A stretch of DNA of 17,564 bases from Alphaproteobacteria bacterium UBA3307 (lineage in GTDB: Bacteria; Pseudomonadota; Alphaproteobacteria; RF32; CAG-239): contig DEST01000063.1 in the NCBI GenBank assembly GCA_002361365.1, forward strand, positions 1 to 17,564, given 5' to 3'. Below the pieces are notes generated by a model. It saw nothing but the letters and a program-made list of their open reading frames with translations. It was not told where the DNA came from and made no database searches. Position 1 is the first letter of the stretch. The number at the start of each line of letters is the position of its first letter. A program made the translations under genes and the position numbers. Of this stretch, positions 7,606-14,045 are shown one piece after another.

Positions 7606-8817
7606 ATGCAAATCAGTGCAAAATATCAGGCAGTTTTGGAGATTTTGGAAAAGGTTATGCAAGACCAATATCCTGCCGATAATATAATTAAAGAATACAT
7701 GCGGGCGCGTAAGTATATCGGTTCAAAAGACCGCAAGTTTATAACCAATACAGTGTGGGACATTATCCGTCATCGCAGTCGGTTGGAATTTGATTGTGGT
7801 TGTTGCGAACCACGTATGTTGTTGCTGACATATCTCAAAGATGAGGATTTTGACATTGTTGCCGATGGTTCACAATACGGGTTGAAACAACTCGATAAGC
7901 TCGAAGAAGAAAAATTAGCGCACCTTAATGATGACATCTATCCCGAATATATCGAAAAAGAATGCCCTAAATGGCTGTATGAAAAAATAAACAATCCGGC
8001 ATTGGCAGATGTATTGAATACCACCGCGTCGGCTGATATTCGCGCAAATTTCATCTCACGGGAAGATGCTAAAAATAAGTTACGGAAAGAAGGGTTGTTT
8101 TTTTCTTTTACTCCGTATTCTCCCTATGGATTACGAGCAGAAGATCGTATAAATTTGCAAAATTGTATCGCTTATCAAAACGGAGAAATTGAGGTGCAAG
8201 ATGAAGCATCGCAGCTTGGCGCAATTTTATGTGATGTGCGTGCCGATTTAAAGATTATCGATTATTGTTGCGGCGGCGGGGGAAAGAGTATGATGCTCGG
8301 TGCATTGCTGAATAATAAAGGCACAATTTTCGCGCATGATAAAAACGTAAAACGTATGGACGGATTACAAAACCGTGCCGAAAGATTGGGAATTAAAAAT
8401 ATTCAAGTTGTTACAACACTAAAACCGACTGATAAATTTGATCGTTTTATTGTAGATGCGCCGTGTTCGGGCAGCGGAACTTGGCGGCGTTCTCCGGACG
8501 CAAAATATCGTCTGACGCCAAAGCAACTTACAGCAATAGAAAAAGCACAGGAAGAAATTTTGGATATTGCTGCCGAACATCTGACGGAGCGAGGGCGGAT
8601 TGTGTATATGACTTGCTCAGTTTTGTCAGAAGAAAACGAAGATAGAATAGGAAAATTTTTGGAAAATCACCCTGATTTTGAAACAGTCAATATACAAAAA
8701 TTGTGGGAGCGTAAGTTGGAACAGCCGTATCCGTTTAATGAAACACGCTGGCTCAAATGTTCCCCGCTTACCACCGGTACCGACGGCTTTTTTGTTTGTG
8801 TGTTGCAAAAGAAATAA
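7606..8817 (+). CDS. RsmB/NOP2-Sun family RNA (cytosine-5) methyltransferase
   Basis: SAM-dependent enzyme that makes 5-methylcytosine in RNA, most likely 16S rRNA. In the 403 residues, a helical N-terminal part resembling the NusB-like domain of RsmB (about 1-135) precedes a Rossmann methyltransferase. Motif I reads DYCCGGGGKS at 219-228, motif IV DAPCSGSG at 284-291 with the release cysteine Cys287, and motif VI MTCS at 335-338 with the nucleophile Cys337. The two-cysteine arrangement defines the family. I start at 7606, with GAGAGGA just upstream and a promoter before it. The ORF could extend to 7534, but the added MFAAKK stretch mimics a lipoprotein signal and lies upstream of or within the promoter. 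It could be RsmB itself or a close paralogue; assignment within the family is uncertain. Confidence 0.88.
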   Translation: MQISAKYQAVLEILEKVMQDQYPADNIIKEYMRARKYIGSKDRKFITNTVWDIIRHRSRLEFDCGCCEPRMLLLTYLKDEDFDIVADGSQYGLKQLDKLEEEKLAHLNDDIYPEYIEKECPKWLYEKINNPALADVLNTTASADIRANFISREDAKNKLRKEGLFFSFTPYSPYGLRAEDRINLQNCIAYQNGEIEVQDEASQLGAILCDVRADLKIIDYCCGGGGKSMMLGALLNNKGTIFAHDKNVKRMDGLQNRAERLGIKNIQVVTTLKPTDKFDRFIVDAPCSGSGTWRRSPDAKYRLTPKQLTAIEKAQEEILDIAAEHLTERGRIVYMTCSVLSEENEDRIGKFLENHPDFETVNIQKLWERKLEQPYPFNETRWLKCSPLTTGTDGFFVCVLQKK

Positions 8818-8835
8818 AACGTAACTTTTTGTGTG

Positions 8836-8864
8836 TTGCATAATCGGTGCAAGTTTTTTATGCT
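8836..8864 (+). promoter_or_regulatory. Candidate sigma-70 promoter for lpxA
   Basis: TTGCAT (8836-8841) and TATGCT (8859-8864) are separated by 17 bases. A second possible -10, TATAAC, is at 8868-8873. The region also holds a weak hairpin (TTGCA/TGCAA followed by six T) that could instead end the upstream methyltransferase transcript. Confidence 0.4.
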
Positions 8865-8901
8865 GTTTATAACACAAAACATAAACAGAAAGGATATGAT
8901 T

Positions 8902-9699
8902 ATGGCTAAAATTCACGCAACTGCAATTATCGAAGATGGCGCACAAATCGCCGCAACTGCAGAAATCGGCCCAATGTGTTGGGTTAGCTCACAAGCAAAA
9001 ATAGGTGAGAATGTAAAACTTTTAGGACAAGTTACAATTTTCGGTAACACCTCAATCGGTGAGGGAACGATTGTTTTTCCGGGGGCACGCTTGGGATGCG
9101 GTCCGCAAGACCACGGTAATGAATTTCAACCTGAAGCTAAATTGATTATCGGCAAAAATAATATCATCAGAGAAAATGTAACTATGCATTCCGGTACACC
9201 GAAAGAACATTTTACAACCGTTGTCGGCGATGGCGGAATGTTTATGATTAACTCGCATATAGCGCACGATTGTGTGGTCGGTAATAATGTGATTATGACT
9301 AATAATGCCGTTATTGGCGGACACGTTCATTTGGGTGATGGGGTGATTTTAGGCGGTAACTGTGCCGTGCATCAGTTTGTACATATTGGCAGAAAAGCGA
9401 TGGTCGGCGGTGTTTCAGGAGTATCTCGTGATGTTATTCCGTTCGGTATTGTTAATGGTATGCCGGCATCTTTACGCGGACTTAATGTTATCGGTATGAG
9501 CCGTAGCGGAATTGATGAGAAAACCATCAAATCCTGCACTCGCGCGTTTATGTATATTTTCCGCGGCAAAGATGGTACGTTTGTCGAGCGTGTCAACGCG
9601 GCGTTTGATAAGTTTGCTGATAATCCTATGGTTATGGAACAGCTTGAATTTATTAGAGAATCTCTGAAAGGAAAACGCAACATTACTATTGCTGATTGA
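8902..9699 (+). CDS. lpxA: Acyl-[ACP]--UDP-N-acetylglucosamine O-acyltransferase LpxA
   Basis: First enzyme of lipid A synthesis: moves a 3-hydroxyacyl chain from ACP to UDP-GlcNAc in the cytoplasm. The 265 residues are the normal length. The protein is a left-handed beta-helix of hexapeptide repeats, with the LpxA-specific HIAHDCVVGNNV segment (His122 at the catalytic position), GGHVHLGDGVILGG, AVHQFVHIG and the C-terminal RGLNVIGMSRSGI. I start at 8902 because AAAGGA lies 7-8 bases upstream; ATGs at 8896 and 8833 are less well placed. LpxA genes usually sit in an lpxD-fabZ-lpxA-lpxB cluster; here the gene stands alone after an rRNA methyltransferase. Its presence implies an LPS or lipid A outer membrane. 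Confidence 0.94.
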   Translation: MAKIHATAIIEDGAQIAATAEIGPMCWVSSQAKIGENVKLLGQVTIFGNTSIGEGTIVFPGARLGCGPQDHGNEFQPEAKLIIGKNNIIRENVTMHSGTPKEHFTTVVGDGGMFMINSHIAHDCVVGNNVIMTNNAVIGGHVHLGDGVILGGNCAVHQFVHIGRKAMVGGVSGVSRDVIPFGIVNGMPASLRGLNVIGMSRSGIDEKTIKSCTRAFMYIFRGKDGTFVERVNAAFDKFADNPMVMEQLEFIRESLKGKRNITIAD

Positions 9700-9727
9700 T
9701 TTAGCTGGTTATAAACGGTAAAAAAGT

Positions 9728-9779
9728 AAGGGCTTGGCTGAATTGTACTAATTTTAGGTTATAGTTTAACAAAGCCCTT
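9728..9779. terminator. Bidirectional terminator between lpxA and the unknown minus-strand gene
   Basis: An 8-base-pair GC-centred stem (AAGGGCTT at 9728-9735, AAGCCCTT at 9772-9779) encloses a long AT-rich loop. On the plus strand it is followed by a short T-rich stretch, and on the minus strand by CTTAC and six T. It sits between two convergent genes, where a shared terminator is expected; the long loop lowers confidence. Confidence 0.6.
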
Positions 9780-9783
9780 TTCT

Positions 9784-10500
9784 TTATAGCTCAAACATAT
9801 CATTTTTGTGTCTTAATCGCATCTTTGTTTCTTTTTGTAATATATCACTGTATTTATCATGCTGAAGCTCTTTATCAGTTTTTAGATATGTTTTATCGCC
9901 ACGTTGTTCTACCATATGCGAAACATCATTAAACATGTCATAACCGAAAGAATGAATAATTATCGGCTGTTTATGCTTGTCAATATATCCGATATTTACA
10001 CTTAAAACGTCGTGCTGGTTAAGCGGAGAAATTGTGATATGGGTGTTTAAAAACGGACCGATACGTTTTCCCTGAGGATTTGTAAATTCAATCCGCACAT
10101 CAGTGTTATCACGCCCGCCGACGGAAATATTAAGTTTATAATCGGTATTTTTGGTGTTTGGCATAAAACGCTTAACGTTATTAGTAAAATCCTTGAGCGT
10201 AATATCTAAATATTTACTCAACCTTCCCATTACAGCTGTAGCACCTTCTTTTCTGACAAGCGGAGAACTTGAACAATTGGCAGCACTGGTATTAAACTTT
10301 TTAAAATTTTGCCGTATGATTTCCAAAGTTTGCTTCAAATCTGTATCCGCAGTATTCTGAGGCTGAGCCAGCTCTTTATTTTTTGATAAAAATTTTTGAA
10401 ATTCGGGCGGCGTAACGTAAGAAGATGTATGTTTTGCCGACACACGTCTTTTTATTTGCTTGAGCTTACCAGTAATATTTTCCGTGATTAATTCGGTCAT
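9784..10500 (-). CDS. Protein of unknown function (238 residues)
   Basis: I do not recognise this family. The ATG has a GGGAG ribosome binding site and a strong promoter just upstream. The first 55 or so residues are basic and Thr/Gln-rich, look poorly ordered, and form no signal peptide. A helical stretch follows (LKQTLEIIRQNFKKF). From about residue 120 to 195 the sequence alternates in a beta-rich manner (YKLNISVGGRDNTDVRIEFT, then THITISPLNQHDVLSVNIGY and PIIIHSFGYDMF). The last 40 residues are charged and rich in Lys, Asp and His. There are no membrane segments and one cysteine. It stands as a single-gene unit between lpxA and the flavoprotein gene and points away from the latter. A lineage-specific cytoplasmic or secreted protein is possible; no function can be assigned. 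Confidence 0.75.
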   Translation of the reverse strand: MTELITENITGKLKQIKRRVSAKHTSSYVTPPEFQKFLSKNKELAQPQNTADTDLKQTLEIIRQNFKKFNTSAANCSSSPLVRKEGATAVMGRLSKYLDITLKDFTNNVKRFMPNTKNTDYKLNISVGGRDNTDVRIEFTNPQGKRIGPFLNTHITISPLNQHDVLSVNIGYIDKHKQPIIIHSFGYDMFNDVSHMVEQRGDKTYLKTDKELQHDKYSDILQKETKMRLRHKNDMFEL

Positions 10501-10520
10501 ACTCTTACTCCCTTAAAACC

Positions 10521-10549
10521 ATAATAATGTATTTTGTTGAATTTGTCAA
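10521..10549 (-). promoter_or_regulatory. Strong sigma-70 promoter for the unknown 238-residue gene
   Basis: On the minus strand a perfect -35 TTGACA (10549-10544) and TATTAT (10526-10521) are separated by 17 bases. The predicted transcript start lies about 14 bases before the ATG. The -35 overlaps an 11-base palindrome, ATTTG-T-CAAAT (10541-10551), which could be an operator. Confidence 0.7.
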
Positions 10550-10627
10550 ATAGATTATGTTGAAAAATTGAAATAATAATTTAAAAATTTTACATATTAA
10601 TACATAGTTATGGTAGGGAGGGGAAGT

Positions 10628-11302
10628 ATGACTAAAGTAATGATTATTAACGGCAGTCCGCGCAAAAATTTCAATACGGCAAAAATGCTTAAAGAAGCGG
10701 CGCGCGGTGCTGAAGAAACCGGAGCCGAAGTTGAAACCGTTAATCTGTATGACCTTAGCTATAAGGGGTGTATCAGTTGTTTGATTTGCAAGCGCAAAGG
10801 TGTTACGCAAAACGGACTGTGCTTTTATAAAGATGCGCTCACGCCGGTTTTGGAAAAATGTTTGCATGCCGATGCGGTGATTATCGGTTCTCCTGTTTAT
10901 CACAGCTATCCGAGCGGAATGATGCGGAGCTTTTTAGAGCGCTTTATGTTTCCGGCGCATACATATATGATTGATAGAGAAAACGGCGGATTAAAACGTG
11001 TTTTGAACCATACTTTACCCACTGCTCTTATTTTTACGATGAATGCAAACGAAGAACAATTCAAACAGCATCATTACGATATGGTTTTAGGTGATAATGA
11101 GATGAGTTTGCGCGCGGTTTTCGGCTATTCGGAAACGCTGTACGCTTTTGATACGTTTCAATATACGGATTACTCAAAATATGATTGCGATTTGTTTGAT
11201 GCCGAACACAAAGCAAAAGTCCGCGATGAGCAATTTCCGAAAGATTTGCAAAAAGCTTATGAACTCGGAAAACGCTTAGCAAGCATTAAAAATAAGTTAT
11301 GA
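10628..11302 (+). CDS. Flavodoxin-fold NAD(P)H-dependent FMN reductase / iron-sulfur flavoprotein-like
   Basis: A 224-residue soluble oxidoreductase of the NADPH-dependent FMN reductase family. The N-terminal INGSPRKNFNT segment (8-18) is the FMN phosphate-binding loop, and IIGSPVYHSYPSG follows as the second flavin-contact region. Cysteines at 48, 51, 54 and 65 (C-x2-C-x2-C-x10-C) resemble the cluster motif of iron-sulfur flavoproteins, but the last spacing is longer than in the classical motif, so cluster binding is uncertain. The start at 10628 has GGGAGGGG a few bases upstream; an earlier alternative start at 10610 would bury that site. The gene is followed by a rubredoxin-domain ORF whose frame overlaps its last codons, so it probably belongs to an electron-transfer pair. 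Substrate and partner are unknown. Confidence 0.8.
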   Translation: MTKVMIINGSPRKNFNTAKMLKEAARGAEETGAEVETVNLYDLSYKGCISCLICKRKGVTQNGLCFYKDALTPVLEKCLHADAVIIGSPVYHSYPSGMMRSFLERFMFPAHTYMIDRENGGLKRVLNHTLPTALIFTMNANEEQFKQHHYDMVLGDNEMSLRAVFGYSETLYAFDTFQYTDYSKYDCDLFDAEHKAKVRDEQFPKDLQKAYELGKRLASIKNKL

Positions 11303-11318
11303 AAATAAGCTCTCGGTT

Positions 11319-11645
11319 GTGTACGAAGATTTGCCGGCAGCGCGCGAAACCTTAAACCGTGTGCGCGAATTTGTGAAAAATCATCCGACGGTTTATATGG
11401 GAACGCATACTCCTTTGGGGTACGAAAATTTAGAGGCAAAACGTGTTGTTGACTTGAATAACCCGCCGAAGACATTACCTGTCGGAGATATAACATTTAA
11501 AACCAAAAGCGGAAAATATGTTTGCTCAGTTTGCGGATACGTTTATGATCCGGCAGAGCATGACGGAATCCAATTTGAAGATTTGCCTGATGATTGGAAA
11601 TGTCCGCGTTGCAAACAGCCGAAAACAAAATTTAATGCCGCTTAA
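11319..11645 (+). CDS. Rubredoxin domain with a metallo-beta-lactamase-like tail fragment, probably 5'-truncated
   Basis: The last 42 or so residues form a rubredoxin: CSVCGYVYDP, then CPRC, with the conserved EDLPDDWKCP between; it binds one iron through four cysteines and carries single electrons. The preceding 60 residues (AARETLNRVREF, then TVYMGTHTPLGYENLEAKR) look like the C-terminal end of a metallo-beta-lactamase-fold hydrolase of the lactonase type, lacking the metal-binding HxHxDH part. There is no ATG near the beginning. The frame opens at 11280 after a TAG, and the only early start codon is a GTG at 11319 without a ribosome binding site. So this is probably the 3' remnant of a longer MBL-rubredoxin gene, or it is read by reinitiation or frameshift from the flavoprotein gene. 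The rubredoxin call is firm; the MBL call is from pattern memory and less certain. Confidence 0.7.
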   Translation: MYEDLPAARETLNRVREFVKNHPTVYMGTHTPLGYENLEAKRVVDLNNPPKTLPVGDITFKTKSGKYVCSVCGYVYDPAEHDGIQFEDLPDDWKCPRCKQPKTKFNAA

Positions 11646-11666
11646 TTGGTATTTGTATAGTACGAA

Positions 11667-11701
11667 AACTCGTCAGCAGTTATGATGATTGTTGGCGAGT
11701 T
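11667..11701 (+). terminator. Hairpin after the rubredoxin ORF, possible terminator
   Basis: Thirteen-base arms (11667-11679 and 11689-11701), with three G-U pairs in RNA, close a nine-base loop. The following sequence (ATGGTTTATAAG) has no real T-run, so termination efficiency is doubtful. Confidence 0.45.
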
Positions 11702-11812
11702 ATGGTTTATAAGTTCAATAACCTTCTGAATATTATTTTTTAATTATTGGCAGCGTACTTTTTAAAATACACAAAATCTTTGTTTAAGTATTGCCAAGTA
11801 ATTAAAAATATA

Positions 11813-11840
11813 TTGACAAAATGAATTGATAGCTTATAAT
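11813..11840 (+). promoter_or_regulatory. Perfect-consensus sigma-70 promoter
   Basis: TTGACA (11813-11818) and TATAAT (11835-11840) both match the consensus exactly with a 16-base spacer. The predicted transcript start near 11847 leaves a leader of about 20 bases before the ATG at 11867. Confidence 0.85.
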
Positions 11841-11866
11841 CGACTCGGATTTTAAATTTTTAAGAT

Positions 11867-12487
11867 ATGGATATACAAAAAAAACTGGCGGACTTTACTT
11901 ATAAGCTAAAGTCTTGCGCAATTTCAGAAATGGAAAAAGAGCAATATATTGCTCTGGAAAAGCGCTTGCTCAAATCAGAACAATTGCCGTTTAGTGAACT
12001 CTTGGTACGTGCTAAGAAAATTAAGCCGCTTGTTCGATTGGGGCATAGCGAAGTCGAGGACTGTTGCAAGAAATATGGGGCGTTTTTAGCTTCAGACAGG
12101 CTCTGTTTTTGCAAACCGTGTGACATTAAAAATCGCAGTTATCTGTATGATTTTGATGTTTCAAAAATTGTGATGTTTAAAGGAAAAATATTTGATGTAC
12201 CTAAGTATCAAAAGGTAGGAGAATTTACCTGTTATCACAATACCGGTGCGTTTTACGGTTTTCTGATGCCAAGTGTAGATGAGGTTTTACAGCAGATGCC
12301 GCCGGAAATAGATTGGCATATGGTTGATGCATTTGAACTGTCTTTTGCCTCTCCGTATTTCAGTGATGTTTACGACAGTGTATTGGATAGGCATATTTCA
12401 ACCGTGCATCTTTATCGTTTTGTTGAAGGATTACCGACAAAAATAAAAGGACAGCCGGTTGTTTATGAAGGACAACGCTACAAATGA
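11867..12487 (+). CDS. Protein of unknown function, cysteine-containing (206 residues)
   Basis: I do not recognise this family. The protein is soluble by appearance. A charged helical N-terminus (residues 1-55) leads into a middle part with a cysteine cluster: Cys66-Cys67, then Cys80-x-Cys82-x2-Cys85, with His60 nearby and Cys122 further on. Metal binding is possible but not shown. The C-terminal part contains TCYHNTGAFYGFLMPSVDEV and a segment with DWHMVDAFELSF and DRHISTVHLYRF. It is driven by a perfect-consensus promoter, yet no real ribosome binding site precedes the ATG (only TAAG), an odd mismatch. Its 3' end overlaps the next gene by 23 bases in another frame, so the two are probably translated together. 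Amino-acid composition looks like real coding sequence. Confidence 0.72.
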   Translation: MDIQKKLADFTYKLKSCAISEMEKEQYIALEKRLLKSEQLPFSELLVRAKKIKPLVRLGHSEVEDCCKKYGAFLASDRLCFCKPCDIKNRSYLYDFDVSKIVMFKGKIFDVPKYQKVGEFTCYHNTGAFYGFLMPSVDEVLQQMPPEIDWHMVDAFELSFASPYFSDVYDSVLDRHISTVHLYRFVEGLPTKIKGQPVVYEGQRYK

Positions 12488-12785
12488 AACAATTATGGCA
12501 GACATCAACAAAATTGCTCATCTGCTGGTTATTATCGCATTCAGAGATAATTCCTATGCAGCTAAAGTTTTGGCTGAAACAGCGGATGATGATTTGCAAA
12601 AGCTCGAAACAACCATTCGGAAGTTTGATATTCCGGCGGAACGGCTCGACGCAGAAACGCTTAGACAACAGGTTACTGCAATAGAAATTAAGCTAAAACA
12701 AGAGCAAAAACTAAAGCAAAAACCCTATGCTCCGCGTAAAATAGGAAAACCTTGCGGATTTCCCAAAAATATGCGGCGCAAATAA
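12465..12785 (+). CDS. Protein of unknown function with basic tail (106 residues)
   Basis: I do not recognise this family. I place the start at 12465, 12 bases after an AAAGGA sequence, giving a 23-base overlap with the upstream gene. The ATG at 12495 (MADINKI) would avoid the overlap but has no visible ribosome binding site. The product has a short hydrophobic helix (HLLVIIAF), a charged helical middle, and a Lys/Arg-rich tail after residue 75 (KLKQEQKLKQKPYAPRK, then GFPKNMRRK). Such a tail suggests nucleic-acid or membrane-surface contact, but that is only inference. It is the last gene of the transcript and ends just before a strong terminator. Confidence 0.6.
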   Translation: MKDNATNETIMADINKIAHLLVIIAFRDNSYAAKVLAETADDDLQKLETTIRKFDIPAERLDAETLRQQVTAIEIKLKQEQKLKQKPYAPRKIGKPCGFPKNMRRK

Positions 12786-12786
12786 G

Positions 12787-12840
12787 ATAATATCGTCAAA
12801 GTTCGGGTAAAGGATTTTGACGATATTATTTTGTTAATTT
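12787..12840 (+). terminator. Intrinsic terminator between convergent genes
   Basis: A perfect 14-base-pair stem (12787-12800 and 12816-12829) with a 15-base loop is followed by a T-rich stretch (TTTGTTAATTTTTT). The hydF stop on the other strand is only a few bases away, so the hairpin may also stop hydF transcripts, though the minus-strand side has no T-run. Confidence 0.85.
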
Positions 12841-14045
12841 TTTACTCTTAAATAGTCCTCATAAACATCTCCGAAAGGTTCAAGTACGCGCTTTAATACA
12901 CCTTTGAGTTCAGATATACAAACACCGTAGTTGGTTATGGCAACACCAGCTTGTTCACAGCGATAAATGCGCGAAAGAATCTCTCGTCGGTTGATGGTAC
13001 ATCCGCCGCACTGAATAACTAATTTATATTCGCCTAAATTTTGTGGAAAATCACAACCGCTGACGTGGTCTATTTGCAGACTTTTACCGGTTTTCTTTTT
13101 GAGCCAATTCGGGATTTTTACACGTCCGATATCATCTTCTGCCGCGTGATGCGTACAGGATTCGGCAATCAGAACTTTATCATCGTCATTTAATTTATCA
13201 ATCATCGCAGCACCACGCACCATTTTATGTAAATCTCCCTTAAAGCGTGCCATCAGAATCGAAAACGTGGTACATTTAACATTTGAAGGCGTCAATTCGA
13301 CCATTTTATCGACAATCTGAGAATCGCAGATTACCAGCGCCGGCGATATTTTTAAGTTTTGCAAAACCGCGGTATAATCATCTTCTTTGACGGCGATAAT
13401 ATTTTGATTATGGTCAAGACAATCGCGGATAGCTTGTACCTGAGGCATAATCAGCCGACCTTTCGGCGCTTCGTAGTCAAGGGGAATCAGCATAACAACC
13501 GTAGAATGCTCAGGCGCTAAATCTCCGACGAGCGGTTGAGTATTAAGATAATCTTCCGGACACACTTTAATCAATTCTGTTTTGAGTTCGTTCAGAACAC
13601 GGTCGCGTGACGACAAGTCAGTGGAATTTACACAGATTCCGTCGGTGGCGGTTATATCATATTTATCGGCCTGATTGAAAATTTTTATCAGCGGAATTTT
13701 GCGCTCTGCCGCAAGTTTAATAATCTGTTGTTCAGGCGCTTCGATTTTATCTCCTTGACAGATAAGCAAAACAATATCGGCGCGCTCAAAAACCGTTATA
13801 GTTTTTTTCAAACGTTTACTGCCGAGTGCGCTGTCATCGGCAAAACCGGCGGTATCAAGCCACAAAATCGGCCCAAGCGGCGGCAATTCCTGCGCCTTTT
13901 CCACAACATCGGTTGTGGTGCCGGCAACAGCTGAAACAATGGCGGTCTGTTGACCTGTCAGCAGATTCAAAAAACTGGATTTTCCGGCATTTACGCGTCC
14001 GGCCAAAGCAATTTGTAAACGTAGAGATTTCGGTGCACTTTGCAT
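12834..14045 (-). CDS. hydF: [FeFe] hydrogenase H-cluster maturation GTPase HydF
   Basis: Scaffold GTPase that carries the [2Fe] subcluster precursor made by HydE and HydG and delivers it to apo-hydrogenase. The 403 residues show a GTPase domain with P-loop GRVNAGKSS (16-24), a G2 threonine in AGTTTD, DTAG (64-67) and NQAD (124-127) where NKxD is usual. A dimerisation domain follows, and then the Fe-S domain with the HydF signature CxH-x46-CxxC: Cys297, His299, Cys346 and Cys349. The start overlaps the tatD stop by one base (TAATG), so the two form one operon. The only hydrogenase in the window is at 5202-6644 on the same strand but in a separate transcription unit. HydE and HydG must lie elsewhere. 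Confidence 0.95.
   Translation of the reverse strand: MQSAPKSLRLQIALAGRVNAGKSSFLNLLTGQQTAIVSAVAGTTTDVVEKAQELPPLGPILWLDTAGFADDSALGSKRLKKTITVFERADIVLLICQGDKIEAPEQQIIKLAAERKIPLIKIFNQADKYDITATDGICVNSTDLSSRDRVLNELKTELIKVCPEDYLNTQPLVGDLAPEHSTVVMLIPLDYEAPKGRLIMPQVQAIRDCLDHNQNIIAVKEDDYTAVLQNLKISPALVICDSQIVDKMVELTPSNVKCTTFSILMARFKGDLHKMVRGAAMIDKLNDDDKVLIAESCTHHAAEDDIGRVKIPNWLKKKTGKSLQIDHVSGCDFPQNLGEYKLVIQCGGCTINRREILSRIYRCEQAGVAITNYGVCISELKGVLKRVLEPFGDVYEDYLRVKN

Noticed and set aside
8626..8946. Minus-strand ORF across the rsmB end and lpxA start
   Set aside because: Overlaps two supported genes and their intergenic promoter region; composition is not protein-like.
11299..11301. ATG overlapping the flavoprotein TGA (ATGA) as start of the rubredoxin gene
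   Set aside because: It is in a different frame from the rubredoxin and runs through cysteine/arginine-rich non-coding-like sequence.
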